Shown: positions 24,482-33,441 of the stretch, one piece after another
Layout of the letters: each line of letters opens with the position of its first letter
Numbering within the stretch: the first letter of the stretch is position 1
From: Trueperaceae bacterium
Lineage (GTDB): Bacteria > Deinococcota > Deinococci > Deinococcales > Trueperaceae
DNA length: 61,605 nt
Assembly: GCA_020431825.1 (NCBI GenBank)
Contig: JAGQHN010000015.1
Span: 1-61,605 of the forward strand
Direction of reading: 5' to 3'
The notes under the pieces: generated by a model
What the model saw: only the letters and a program-made list of their open reading frames with translations
What the model was told of the DNA's origin: nothing
Database searches by the model: none
Program-made: the position numbers and the translations under genes

Positions 24482-25653
24482 CAAATGCGCTTTCTAGCAA
24501 ACTGGGCCGCTTGCAACTTACAGGTCTGGTGTTAGGGGCAATCGGTCTGGTTGTTGCTATCATCATGGCCTTTGTCTCAGGTGGCGAACACTTCTTTCAG
24601 TCCTACCTTTATGCCTTTTTATTCTGGACAGGTTTAGCCCTGGGTTGCTTACTCCTGCTTTTTGTTCAACATATGGCCGGGGGTTCCTGGGGTGCTATGA
24701 TTCGCCGCCCGCTAGAAGCTGGCGCCATGGTTATACCGGTTATGGCCCTTTTGTTTATTCCTATACTGTTTGGTATGGGGAGTCTTTATGGTGCCTGGTT
24801 ACATCCTGAAAATGAACTGGTCCAGGCCAAGGTCGGTTTTCTAAATCAGAGCTTTTTTATTATACGCTCGATAATTTACTTTGCCATCTGGACGTTTGGT
24901 GCCTGGTATTTCTTTAATGCCTCAGGCAAACAAGATAAAGTGAGTGCTCATGAAGGGGGTCGCATAGGCTTTAGTCTTAAACGTACAGCAACCTTCTGGA
25001 TTGTTATCTACATCTTGACCATGACCTTTGCGGGGATCGATTGGGCCATGTCACTTACGCCTGAATTTTTCTCGGGTATGTACAGTGTCATTTTGATGAT
25101 CGGTCAAGCGATTTCTGCCACCAGTTTAATGATCCTGATTATGGTCTTTATCGCCAATAATGATAAGGAAATTGACGAACTTTTAAACAGCAAACGCCTG
25201 CAAGATTTAGGTAACTTTCTTATGGCGTTTACCCTGTTTTGGGCCTATACCAGTTTTAGCCAGATTATTATAATCTGGTCCAATAACGTGATTGAGACCA
25301 ACCCCTACTATGTTTTGCGCTTTAATCAGGCATGGCAGGGTGTAGGTTATTTCCTACTCTTATTTGGGTTCTTTGCCCCCTTTGTGATTCTCTTTTCACG
25401 CTGGGTAAAACGCAAGCGCCGTGCTCTTGTGCTGGTGGCTATTTGGGCCGTGCTGGTGCGTTTGGTCGATCTGTTTTATATCATCATTCCAAACTTTCAC
25501 CGGGAAGGTTTTCCTTTAGGCCTTTCAGATGTGGCTCTGGTTGTTGGCATTGGTGGTATTTGGATTGCTGCCTTTAGCTTCTGGCTAAAGAGCCGTCCTC
25601 TCCTGCCTAAGAACGATCCGCGTCTGGCTCATGCTGGAGCTCACCATGGCTAA
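24478..25653 (+). CDS. actF: Alternative complex III subunit ActF
   Basis: 391 residues, about ten membrane helices, the second NrfD-related membrane subunit. Recognisable stretches are GAMIRRPLEAGAMVIPVMALLF in part, YILTMTFAGIDWAMSLTPEFFS in part and FSQIIIIWSNNVIETNPYY. ActF lacks the quinol site of ActC in solved complexes and is thought to help in proton movement. The end overlaps the next small gene. Confidence 0.92.
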   Translation: MTNALSSKLGRLQLTGLVLGAIGLVVAIIMAFVSGGEHFFQSYLYAFLFWTGLALGCLLLLFVQHMAGGSWGAMIRRPLEAGAMVIPVMALLFIPILFGMGSLYGAWLHPENELVQAKVGFLNQSFFIIRSIIYFAIWTFGAWYFFNASGKQDKVSAHEGGRIGFSLKRTATFWIVIYILTMTFAGIDWAMSLTPEFFSGMYSVILMIGQAISATSLMILIMVFIANNDKEIDELLNSKRLQDLGNFLMAFTLFWAYTSFSQIIIIWSNNVIETNPYYVLRFNQAWQGVGYFLLLFGFFAPFVILFSRWVKRKRRALVLVAIWAVLVRLVDLFYIIIPNFHREGFPLGLSDVALVVGIGGIWIAAFSFWLKSRPLLPKNDPRLAHAGAHHG

Positions 25654-25948
25654 GGCTCCAGAAAGACAGTACATCTTTAGCTCAGGTCAAACGCGCCTGC
25701 TCTTTATTGGCATGTCAGTGCTTATGGTCGCTACGTTGGTAGGAATACTCATCTTAGCCAGTAGCCGTCCTCAAGGAAGGTTCACCACCAATCTTGACCG
25801 AACTCAGTATCAGACAACGCTCGAGCAAGCAGTTAGTGACCTCGAGGGCTACCGGGAAAATGCCGATGGCACAGTCAGTATTCCTATTGAGCAAGCTATG
25901 GAACTTATTGTAGAGCGGGGTGTCGTTAACCCCTTTTCGGCTGAATAA
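25646..25948 (+). CDS. Small membrane protein, possible extra alternative complex III subunit
   Basis: 100 residues from ATG 25646, overlapping actF by eight nt. One membrane helix (LLFIGMSVLMVATLVGILILAS) is followed by a soluble domain with a C-terminal segment (EQAMELIVERGVVNP) that recalls the small domain found at the end of some cytochrome oxidase and ActE-linked proteins. It may be the ActG-type subunit seen in some act operons. No cytochrome oxidase gene follows, unlike many act loci. Confidence 0.65.
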   Translation: MAKAPERQYIFSSGQTRLLFIGMSVLMVATLVGILILASSRPQGRFTTNLDRTQYQTTLEQAVSDLEGYRENADGTVSIPIEQAMELIVERGVVNPFSAE

Positions 25949-25980
25949 AAGCCTGAATATTAAGCAAAATCAACTTTTTT

Positions 25981-26013
25981 AAAGCGGAGTACAGCTCCGC
26001 TTTTTATTTTTCT
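25981..26013 (+). terminator. Intrinsic terminator of the act operon
   Basis: AAAGCGGAG (25981-25989) and CTCCGCTTT (25995-26003) form a 9-bp stem with a TACAG loop, followed by TTTATTTTTCT. Confidence 0.9.
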
Positions 26014-26024
26014 CTGTAGCTATC

Positions 26025-27155
26025 ATGGTAGATTGGATGCTTATGAAGAACCCTTTAAATTGGCTCCTGATTTTTATTCCCGTAGCCTTTTATCTGGAAT
26101 TCAGTCATGCTTCAGATACCTGGACATTTATATGCTCGGCGCTAGCTATCTTACCTTTAGCTGGTCTTATGGGTCATGCCACTGAAGAGTTGGCCATAAG
26201 AACGGGCTCTACGATAGGTGGTTTGCTTAATGCCACCTTTGGTAACGCTACTGAGTTAATTATTGCCTTTTTTGCTCTCAATGCCGGAAAGTTTGATGTG
26301 GTAAAGGCATCTATAACGGGATCAATTATTGGTAATTTATTGCTTGTGTTAGGTTTGTCAGTGTTTTTAGGGGGGTTACGCTATCAGACACAGACCTTTA
26401 ATTCACAGGGGGCGCGCGCTACGGCTAGTTTGCTCGTTATCTCGGTTATTGCCTTTTTAGTACCCGCTCTTTTTGACTACACAGAACGTAGTTTTGGCAT
26501 TACGCCTGAACGAGTAAGAATAGATGACACGCATCTTGCGTTAGGTGTTTCTATTATTCTGATTGGTCTTTATATTGCCAATATCATATTTAGCTTATTT
26601 ACGCATAAGGATATTCTTTCAACGATAGATGAAGAACAGGGCGGAGAGCATGCCCATGAGGCGCAGTGGGGATTGCCCCTGGCCATTGGTATTTTGCTTG
26701 GCGCCACTGTCCTCGTAGGCTTTATGTCGGAATTTTTGGTGGGCTCACTCGAGGGTTTTACAGCGACCTTTGGCTTATCAGAGTTTTTTGTGGGGCTCAT
26801 CATTATTCCTATAGTCGGCAATGCCGCCGAGCATGCGGCGGCAGTCTTTTTTGCAATGAAGAACAAGATGGATTTGGCGATAACCATTGCCCTGGGTTCG
26901 ACGGTACAAATTGCCCTGCTGGTTGCGCCAATATTGGTGGTTATCTCTTTTCTGATTAATAAACCCATGAACCTGGTTTTAAATAATCCACTCGAGCTTG
27001 TCACACTGGTAGGCGCTGTCCTGATTGCTAATTCTGTCGCGAAAGACGGTGAAACCAACTGGTTAGAAGGCCTTATGCTTTTAGGGGTATATGCCATTTT
27101 GGCCGTGGCCTTCTTCTTTTTGCCAAGTCCGGCTGGTGCTATTGGTGGACACTAA
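26025..27155 (+). CDS. Calcium/proton antiporter (CaCA, Cax family)
   Basis: 376 residues, about eleven membrane helices in two homologous halves. The alpha-repeat motifs are present: GLLNATFGNATELIIAFFAL (about 64-83) and IVGNAAEHAAAVFFA (about 263-277), with the ion-binding Glu in each. An acidic, His-containing loop (DEEQGGEHAHEA) separates the halves. It should export Ca2+ or another divalent cation in exchange for protons. ATG at 26025 begins the frame. A TAGATT box eight nt before a later ATG (26043) would fit a leaderless start six codons in. Confidence 0.88.
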   Translation: MVDWMLMKNPLNWLLIFIPVAFYLEFSHASDTWTFICSALAILPLAGLMGHATEELAIRTGSTIGGLLNATFGNATELIIAFFALNAGKFDVVKASITGSIIGNLLLVLGLSVFLGGLRYQTQTFNSQGARATASLLVISVIAFLVPALFDYTERSFGITPERVRIDDTHLALGVSIILIGLYIANIIFSLFTHKDILSTIDEEQGGEHAHEAQWGLPLAIGILLGATVLVGFMSEFLVGSLEGFTATFGLSEFFVGLIIIPIVGNAAEHAAAVFFAMKNKMDLAITIALGSTVQIALLVAPILVVISFLINKPMNLVLNNPLELVTLVGAVLIANSVAKDGETNWLEGLMLLGVYAILAVAFFFLPSPAGAIGGH

Positions 27156-27170
27156 AATCCTCTAAGCTGT

Positions 27171-27965
27171 ATGTCTGCCTTAAGCAATCGGGAGCGTCAA
27201 GGCCGTATTCATAGCCTCATATTGCATGAGGGAAACTTGAAAGCCACTGATCTGGCAAAGGCGCTAAGGGTTTCGATAGCTACGATAAGGCGAGACTTGG
27301 CAGCACTCGAGCGTCGAGGTCTGGTAGAACGCACCTGGGGCGGTGCTAAGGTGAGAAGTCCGATAGAGTATCTAGAAGATTTTAAGGCCGTTGCCAGCAA
27401 AAGTGAGCGGGCAAAAAGGGCAATTGCTGCTGCAGCTAGCAGCTATGTACATGAGGGAATGACCATTGGGCTTTCTGGGGGAACTACCTGCACTGAACTG
27501 GCGCGCTGGCTAAGAGGAAAGCCTATAACGGTGGTTACCAATGCCATCAATGTGGCAACAGAGCTATACAACCACAGCCTTACCAAAGTGATCGTAACGG
27601 GCGGGGCTTTAAACAGTTATTCTTATGAACTTATTGGTGAAATGGTGACTTACACTTTGCAGGAGTACCACCTTGATCTTTGTTTTTTGGGGTGCAGCGG
27701 GATAAGCCCGGAATTTGGCTTTTCTATGCGCGATCACCTGGAAAGTGCTATTGCCAGAGCATTTCTGGATGTAAGCGAGAGGGCGATTGTGGTTGCGGAT
27801 CATACTAAGGTTGGAAAAAAAACGCTGGCGAGGTTTGCGCCTTTTTCTGATATCTACCGCCTCATTACCGATGAAAATCTGGATATTGAGTGGCGAGAAA
27901 AACTTAAGGCTGAAGGGCTAAAAGTCGAATATGCTCCTGAACTCGAGCCACATACTTTTGCTTAA
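27171..27965 (+). CDS. DeoR-family transcriptional repressor of the sugar operon
   Basis: 264 residues. The N-terminal DeoR helix-turn-helix (LKATDLAKALRVSIATIRRDL, then LERRGLVERTWGGAKV) is followed by the sugar-phosphate-sensing domain (GMTIGLSGGTTCTELARWL, VVTNAINVA, IVTGGALN, DHTKVGKKTLARFA). Relatives such as AgaR, GatR and GlpR respond to phosphorylated sugars. It is read in the same direction as the amino-sugar-like operon starting at 28118, with a two-part repeat in the gap as the likely binding site. The start is 15 bp after the antiporter stop, with TAAAAT twelve nt upstream. Confidence 0.88.
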   Translation: MSALSNRERQGRIHSLILHEGNLKATDLAKALRVSIATIRRDLAALERRGLVERTWGGAKVRSPIEYLEDFKAVASKSERAKRAIAAAASSYVHEGMTIGLSGGTTCTELARWLRGKPITVVTNAINVATELYNHSLTKVIVTGGALNSYSYELIGEMVTYTLQEYHLDLCFLGCSGISPEFGFSMRDHLESAIARAFLDVSERAIVVADHTKVGKKTLARFAPFSDIYRLITDENLDIEWREKLKAEGLKVEYAPELEPHTFA

Positions 27966-27986
27966 CGCAGGTACGTTACAGCTTTT

Positions 27987-28013
27987 TTGAGCGATTTCGC
28001 TAATTTCGCTCAA
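27987..28013 (+). promoter_or_regulatory. Candidate DeoR operator before the sugar operon
   Basis: TTGAGCGA (27987-27994) and TCGCTCAA (28006-28013) form a perfect 8-bp inverted repeat, which also contains a direct repeat TTTCGCT at 27995-28001 and 28004-28010. TTTCG-type direct repeats are typical targets of DeoR-family sugar regulators. The -35/-10 boxes of the operon are weak (CTGACA 28034-28039, TAACTA 28055-28060). Confidence 0.55.
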
Positions 28014-28117
28014 CAGTGCCCTTGTTGAAATGCCTGACAAATCTTAGGATGGGATAACTAAGTACATAACGTCCTCCTTTAAGTTAACCGAGTGGATGAA
28101 GGGTTGCGCTGGGTCAA

Positions 28118-29182
28118 GTGACAGTATTATCTGAAAAAAGAGATCTTTATCTGAGTGAGTTTAAACCTAAGGCTCAAGTTGTTGTTAAAGAAACGTTGGT
28201 TGAAACACCTCGCTTTCCGGTGATTGATGCTCATATTCATTTATCATCGGGCTTTGGTGGAAAGTGGCGAGATAAACCCCTTGAAGACTTACTCGAGGCT
28301 ATGGACAGGTCAAAAATCAGCAAAGTAATTGATCTGGACGGCGGTTGGGGCGAGGACATTCTTGATGCTAATCTGGCCTACTTTAAAGAAAAAGCCCCTG
28401 AACGTTTTGTTCATTTTGCCGGGGTTGACTGGGAGAAGTGGGCCGAACTGGGCAACGCCTTTCCGGAGTATGCAGTTAAGCGCCTGAGAGCCCAGGCCAG
28501 TCGAGGCGCAGAAGGTTTGAAAATCTGGAAACCCTTTGGCTTACAGGTCAAAGATCAGGAGGGAAAGCTGGTTGCCGTCGATGACGAACGGCTGATTCCT
28601 CTCTGGGAAACAGCTGGAGAACTGAACTTGCCTGTCCTTGTCCATGTGGCTGACCCGGTGGCTTTTTTTGACCCACTTAATGAACATAATGAGCGCTGGG
28701 AAGAGTTGCATAAACAGCCGGATTGGCAATTTACCAGCCCTCCCTATCCAAGCTTTAGCAGCATTTTGGAAGCTTTTGCCAATCTGATAAGACGCCATAA
28801 AAATACCGTCTTCATAGGTGCTCATGTGGGCTGCTACGCCGAAAATCTGGGCTGGGTATCTGCCTTGCTGGACGAATGCCCTAATTTCTACATTGATATC
28901 AGTGCGCGTTTGGGTGAACTTGGGCGGCAACCTTACAGCTCGAGGCGCTTTTTTATAAAGCACGCCGAGCGCATTTTGTTTGGTACCGATGCCGATGCCC
29001 GCCAGAAAACTTACCAGCTTTACTACCGCTTTTTAGAAACAGATGACGAATATTTTAGCTATAACCTTGCTGATCCGCCCCGGCAGGGTCGCTGGTATGT
29101 CTATGGTCTCTACTTACCCGATGAGGTTTTAGAAAAAGTTTACTATCAAAATGCCGTAAGGCTTTTGGGGAAAGGTACCTGA
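28118..29182 (+). CDS. Amidohydrolase family protein (amidohydrolase_2 type)
   Basis: 354 residues, GTG start. TIM-barrel metal hydrolase: metal-binding DAHIHLSSG (about 38), Lys in GLKIWKPFG, His in LPVLVHVADP, His in FIGAHVGCYAENLGW and the catalytic Asp in ILFGTDADA. This matches the COG2159-type family (decarboxylases, lactonases and hydrolases), not the NagA/AgaA deacetylase fold. As first gene of the sugar operon, it may open a lactone or remove an acyl group from a sugar intermediate, but the substrate cannot be read. Ends on the base where the SIS gene begins. Confidence 0.8.
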   Translation: MTVLSEKRDLYLSEFKPKAQVVVKETLVETPRFPVIDAHIHLSSGFGGKWRDKPLEDLLEAMDRSKISKVIDLDGGWGEDILDANLAYFKEKAPERFVHFAGVDWEKWAELGNAFPEYAVKRLRAQASRGAEGLKIWKPFGLQVKDQEGKLVAVDDERLIPLWETAGELNLPVLVHVADPVAFFDPLNEHNERWEELHKQPDWQFTSPPYPSFSSILEAFANLIRRHKNTVFIGAHVGCYAENLGWVSALLDECPNFYIDISARLGELGRQPYSSRRFFIKHAERILFGTDADARQKTYQLYYRFLETDDEYFSYNLADPPRQGRWYVYGLYLPDEVLEKVYYQNAVRLLGKGT

Positions 29183-30198
29183 TGGCAGGAGAATACACCT
29201 ATAAAGAAATCATGTCACAGCCAGATGCCTGGCAAACGGCCCTAACGGATTTTTCAGCAAGTCTCGCCCAGCTTGATAAGCTCGAGCTCGAGTCCTATGA
29301 CGAAATTCTCTTTACCGGCTGCGGTTCAACCTATTATCTGGCAATGGCTGCTGCAACGCTATTTCGTGAGCAGGGCATAGCTGCAAGAGGCTTGCCCGCA
29401 TCTGAGATCTGGCTCTATCCGGCTTCGGCCTATCGGGCGGATAAATCGACCTTGCTAGTTGCTGTCAGCCGTTCAGGCACCACGACCGAAACGATTCGAG
29501 CCGTTGAACGCTTTAAGGCGAACGCAAAAGGCGATGTCCTTACGTTTAGTTGTTATCCAGAAAGTACGCTTGCTCAGCTTGGCACCGTCAATCTGGTTTT
29601 TCCTTCTGGACAGGAGCAAAGCATTGCGCAAACCCGGGCCTTTAGCGTGCTCTATCTTGCCACGATTGCGCTTGCAAAACACTATCTTCATCAAGATATT
29701 TCTTCGGCCTCCTTGAGTGAAGCGGGGCGGCGGCTCTTGCAGGTTTATGCGCCTCTGGCAAAACGTGTAGGAGCCAATGCTCAGCTCGAGCGCTTTTACT
29801 TTTTGGGCTCAGGTCCACGCTATGGTCTTGCCTGTGAAGTGAGCCTCAAAATGAAAGAGATGACCTTAAGCCACAGCGAGCCTTTTCACTTTTTAGAGTT
29901 TCGTCATGGTCCGCAGTCAATGGTTGATGACAATACGCTTATGATCGGGCTTATCTCAGAAGAAAATGAAGCCAGTGAACGAGCGGTTCTAAATGAAATG
30001 AAGGCTCGAGGCGCCCAGATTCTGGCGTTAGCTAATCAAAACGCCGATGTGAGTTTGGACAGTTCAGTAGACGCTAGCTTGCGAAATGTGCTTTATCTGC
30101 CAGTTTTGCAGCTTATGGCCTTTGAGCGTTCTTTAAGTAAAGGCTTAAATCCTGATAAACCCCATAACTTAACGGCGGTGGTGGTTTTAGACAGCTAG
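29182..30198 (+). CDS. SIS-domain sugar-phosphate isomerase/deaminase (AgaS/NagB-II/GlmS-like)
   Basis: 338 residues with two SIS domains. The phosphosugar-binding motifs are FTGCGSTYYLAMAAATLF, VAVSRSGTTTETI (first domain) and FLGSGPRYGLACEVSLKMKEM with EPFHFLEFRHGPQ (second). The glutaminase domain of GlmS is absent, as in AgaS, FrlB and NagB-II, which remove ammonia from, or isomerise, amino-sugar phosphates. This is the main pointer to an amino sugar as the substrate of the operon. Confidence 0.85.
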   Translation: MAGEYTYKEIMSQPDAWQTALTDFSASLAQLDKLELESYDEILFTGCGSTYYLAMAAATLFREQGIAARGLPASEIWLYPASAYRADKSTLLVAVSRSGTTTETIRAVERFKANAKGDVLTFSCYPESTLAQLGTVNLVFPSGQEQSIAQTRAFSVLYLATIALAKHYLHQDISSASLSEAGRRLLQVYAPLAKRVGANAQLERFYFLGSGPRYGLACEVSLKMKEMTLSHSEPFHFLEFRHGPQSMVDDNTLMIGLISEENEASERAVLNEMKARGAQILALANQNADVSLDSSVDASLRNVLYLPVLQLMAFERSLSKGLNPDKPHNLTAVVVLDS

Positions 30199-30247
30199 GT
30201 TGAGTTTCTCGTTTCCGTACCTGTATAACACTTCTGAAGGAGGAAGT

Positions 30248-31498
30248 ATGAAAAAGCTCATCATTTTAATCATAACTTTGACCCTGGGCAGCACGCTGGC
30301 GCAGACTGTTCGTGTCTGGACGCACCAGAACAACGCCTTTAATGCCGGGCTAGAGGCACTTGCCGAGAGCTATATGGCTGAGCACCCAGATGTTACCATT
30401 CAGTTTGAAACCTTTGACTATGACACCTATATCCAGACCTTACAGACTTCATTGCCTGCAGGGACGGAAGCAGATGTCTTGCAGATGTTTGGTTCCTGGG
30501 TGTGTGGCTATTCCAGTGGGGGTAATCTGGCAGAAGTGCCCGCCGATGTGCTTACGCTCGAGGCTGCCCGTGAGCAAATCTTTGCCGCGCAAATGGGTGG
30601 CTATACCTGCGATGACAAGCTTTATGGTGTTCCGCAAGAATTTAATATCGAATACGGGGCTGTGCTGGTTAATACGCAAATCGCCGAAGAAGCAGGCATC
30701 GAAAATATTACTGAGGGTTGGGCAAGCTGGGATGATTTTATTGCCGATGCCAAGCTGATGGCAAATATTCAAGATGGAGTCATGCTCCGCTCTGGTTACA
30801 ACTTTATGGGTTCGGACGGTTTGACTGCTACCTTTTATTCTTTAATTTTGCAAAATGGCGGTCAGTACCTCAGCGATGAGGGCTTTTCTGTTAATACGGA
30901 AGAAGGTAAGGCGGCTTTAGAGCTTATAAAACGTATGGTAGATGAAGGTCTGGTTGACCCGGTCCTTTTTAATGACGAAGCCAACTGGGTTGGAGACTCC
31001 TACTTTGATGGTAGTTCTGCCATTGGTCTGGTGGGTCCCTGGGTTATTCCTGAATATAGTGGTGACTACCCTGAGGTTCTTGAAGTCACCCAATATGTGG
31101 CCTTGCCCAGTGCAGAGGAGCAGGCCCTTGTCGCAGCTTCTGGTTGGGGGCTGAGTGTCTCGGCTAATTCTGAAGTGCAGGATGCTGCCTGGGATTTTGT
31201 TAACTACGTTGCCTTAAACGCTGACAATGCGCTGAGCTGGAATCTTGCTTCAGGTACCCTGCCTGCTCTGAAGGCAAATGCCGAAGGTGCCAATGGTGAA
31301 AAGCTGGTAGGTGAGTTTCCGTATTTTGAACCTTTCCTTAAGCTTCTGCCCTATGCTCAATATGAGGGCGCGTTTCCAGACCGTGATCTGGTCTGGTATG
31401 ACATTACCTATCCAAGGATTTTGGAGTTTGTTCAGGGCTTTAGCACACTCGAGGAAACGCTTCAAGCTATTGACCGTGAGGTAAACGAAACCTTTTAG
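30248..31498 (+). CDS. ABC transporter sugar-binding protein (family 1)
   Basis: 416 residues. Start at ATG 30248 is set by AAGGAGG and a signal peptide (KKLIILIITLTLGSTLAQ); there is no lipobox Cys. Typical family 1 extracellular solute-binding protein (VWTHQNNAFNAGLEAL, then YDTYIQTLQTSLPAG, VALPSAEEQALVAASGWGLSV). Aromatic residues throughout suit carbohydrate binding. Followed by a strong stem-loop and two permease genes. Confidence 0.9.
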   Translation: MKKLIILIITLTLGSTLAQTVRVWTHQNNAFNAGLEALAESYMAEHPDVTIQFETFDYDTYIQTLQTSLPAGTEADVLQMFGSWVCGYSSGGNLAEVPADVLTLEAAREQIFAAQMGGYTCDDKLYGVPQEFNIEYGAVLVNTQIAEEAGIENITEGWASWDDFIADAKLMANIQDGVMLRSGYNFMGSDGLTATFYSLILQNGGQYLSDEGFSVNTEEGKAALELIKRMVDEGLVDPVLFNDEANWVGDSYFDGSSAIGLVGPWVIPEYSGDYPEVLEVTQYVALPSAEEQALVAASGWGLSVSANSEVQDAAWDFVNYVALNADNALSWNLASGTLPALKANAEGANGEKLVGEFPYFEPFLKLLPYAQYEGAFPDRDLVWYDITYPRILEFVQGFSTLEETLQAIDREVNETF

Positions 31499-31507
31499 GA
31501 AACCTGG

Positions 31508-31534
31508 GGGCTGAGACTTACTTAGTCTTAGTCC
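31508..31534 (+). other. Stem-loop between binding-protein and permease genes
   Basis: GGGCTGAGACT (31508-31518) pairs with AGTCTTAGTCC (31524-31534), 11 bp with three G-U pairs and a 5-nt loop. The downstream permease lacks a Shine-Dalgarno. Such hairpins commonly stabilise the abundant binding-protein mRNA and lower permease expression. Confidence 0.6.
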
Positions 31535-31545
31535 TTCCTATTCTT

Positions 31546-32559
31546 ATGGCGAGTATTCCGGCAAATCAAGCAGCTACTAAAACCTCGAGCTGGCGCTTTT
31601 GGGCCAGGCGTGACGGGGCGCAGCGTCTTTTTGTGCTTAGTGCGGTGAGCCCAATGGTGCTTTATATGGCTTTCTTCACCCTTTTACCTATGGTCTGGGT
31701 CGTTGCGCTTGCCTTTTTTGATTTTAGCGCCCGCCGAGCTGGCGGCCCCATTTTGGGTCTGGGTGGTGAAAACCCCTTTATTGGCCTGAAGCATTTTCAG
31801 AACATGCTGAACTTTTCTGCTGAGGCACCCCTGGAAGTGCGGCAGTTTCATATCAGTTTCAAAAACACCCTGCTATTTGCCTTCTTGGTTTTGCCTCTTA
31901 ATTTGTTTATCACGCTTCCCCTGGCTAATCTTATAGAGTCTATACATACTAGGGTGCGCCCGGTGTTTCGAACCATCTTTTTCTTACCTGTGGTGACCTC
32001 ATCAGTTGCGGTTGCCATTATGTGGGGCTATATTTTGCATCCCCAGCGAGGTTTTCTCAATGGCATGCTTAGTAAAGTCCTTGGCAAACTCACGGTGATT
32101 GCCTGGACGACCGACCCAAGGCTGACATTCTGGGGGGTTCCCGCTGCTCTCCTTGCTATTATTGTGGCTTATCTCTGGCAGGATGTTGGTTATAATCTGG
32201 TCATTTTTATTGCGGCTTTGCAGGCTATTCCGGAGTCCATAAAAGATGCAGCGAGAGTAGACGGGGTTGGTCCCTGGCAGATGTTCTGGCATGTGACCTT
32301 GCCTTTACTTCGACCAACTGTTTTGCTGGCGGCTGTTCTGACCATGATCTCGAGCTTTCAGGTCTTTGACATCATTCAGGTCATGACCGATGGTGGCCCC
32401 AAAGATCAAACCAGGGTTATGGTTTTAGACATCTATGATAATGCCTTTCGTTTTCAGCGGATGGGCTGGGCCGCAGCTGTTTCCATCGTCTTATTTCTGG
32501 TGACTTTTAGTGTTTCGCTTATTCAAACGCGCTTATTGCGGAGTGACTGGGAGTATTGA
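31546..32559 (+). CDS. ABC sugar transporter permease, MalF/UgpA type
   Basis: 337 residues, six or seven membrane helices. The EAA loop that contacts the ATPase is clear: AIPESIKDAARVDGVGPWQ, followed by HVTLPLLRP. First of two permeases. No ATPase gene is in the operon, so a shared MsiK/MalK-like ATPase encoded elsewhere is expected. The stop overlaps the next start (TGATG). Confidence 0.9.
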   Translation: MASIPANQAATKTSSWRFWARRDGAQRLFVLSAVSPMVLYMAFFTLLPMVWVVALAFFDFSARRAGGPILGLGGENPFIGLKHFQNMLNFSAEAPLEVRQFHISFKNTLLFAFLVLPLNLFITLPLANLIESIHTRVRPVFRTIFFLPVVTSSVAVAIMWGYILHPQRGFLNGMLSKVLGKLTVIAWTTDPRLTFWGVPAALLAIIVAYLWQDVGYNLVIFIAALQAIPESIKDAARVDGVGPWQMFWHVTLPLLRPTVLLAAVLTMISSFQVFDIIQVMTDGGPKDQTRVMVLDIYDNAFRFQRMGWAAAVSIVLFLVTFSVSLIQTRLLRSDWEY

Positions 32560-33422
32560 TGGCCGCCGTAAGTACCGCTGCAAATTATAGAGCCAAGTCT
32601 GGTAGACAGTGGCAACGCTGGTTGCCCTACATCATCTTGATTCCTGCCAGTCTGGTCGCCATGATGCCTTTTATCTGGATGATTTTGGCGACTTTTAAAA
32701 CTGGCGCTGAAGTCAGACAGATTCCGCCGACCTTTTTGCCTAAAGCCTTTACTCTGGAAAATTACCGCACTATTCTTACTGACCCCAAACTACCGCTGGC
32801 AACTTTTTACCGAAATTCTGCCACGATTTCAATTGCCAATGTCTTAAGCACGCTCTTTACCAGTTCACTCTTTGGGTATATTTTTGCCAAGTTTAGCTTT
32901 CCAGGTAAACGCCCGCTGTTCTGGTTTATTTTGGCAACTATGATGGTTCCTTTTCAGGTCACTATGATTCCGGGTTATCTGATTTTGGTAAAACTGGGTC
33001 TGCTAAATAGTCTCTGGGGTTTAATACTTCCCTCAGCTATAGACGCATTTGGTATTTTCCTGATGCGCCAGTTTTGCCTCTCCATACCGAATGATTTTTT
33101 AGATGCAGCTCGCATAGATGGTGCCTCAGAGTGGCGTATTTACCGCTCGATTGTCTTGCCACAACTTGGGCCAGCTCTGGCGACCTTAGGCATGCTTACC
33201 TTTATGTTTAACTGGAATGCTTATCTCTGGCCTCTAATCGTATTAACAGAGCAGAATAAACGAACCTTGCCCATTATTCTTAACTGGTACTCAACGCAGC
33301 ACTCAAATCAGTTGCATTTGACAATGACTGCTTCAGTGCTGGTGGTGTTACCTGTGCTGGTGGTGTTTTTGATAGCGCAGCGCTGGATTATTCGGGGAAT
33401 TACCCTGACAGGTATAAAATAG
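32559..33422 (+). CDS. ABC sugar transporter permease, MalG/UgpE type
   Basis: 287 residues from ATG 32559; a TTG one codon earlier is possible. Six helices, EAA loop SIPNDFLDAARIDGASEW followed by SIVLPQLGPAL, and a C-terminal IIRGITLTGIK ending typical of MalG-like subunits. Pairs with the preceding permease. Confidence 0.9.
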   Translation: MAAVSTAANYRAKSGRQWQRWLPYIILIPASLVAMMPFIWMILATFKTGAEVRQIPPTFLPKAFTLENYRTILTDPKLPLATFYRNSATISIANVLSTLFTSSLFGYIFAKFSFPGKRPLFWFILATMMVPFQVTMIPGYLILVKLGLLNSLWGLILPSAIDAFGIFLMRQFCLSIPNDFLDAARIDGASEWRIYRSIVLPQLGPALATLGMLTFMFNWNAYLWPLIVLTEQNKRTLPIILNWYSTQHSNQLHLTMTASVLVVLPVLVVFLIAQRWIIRGITLTGIK

Positions 33423-33441
33423 ATAGCCTACTGATACGACT

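Noticed and set aside
26570-27097. 175-codon open frame antisense to the cation/proton antiporter
   Set aside because: Mirror of a clear membrane-protein gene; composition is that of a reversed hydrophobic coding strand, no start signals.
28118-29182. Amidohydrolase as the NagA/AgaA deacetylase of the amino-sugar operon
   Set aside because: Its motifs and barrel layout fit the amidohydrolase_2 group, not NagA; the deacetylase step is left unassigned.
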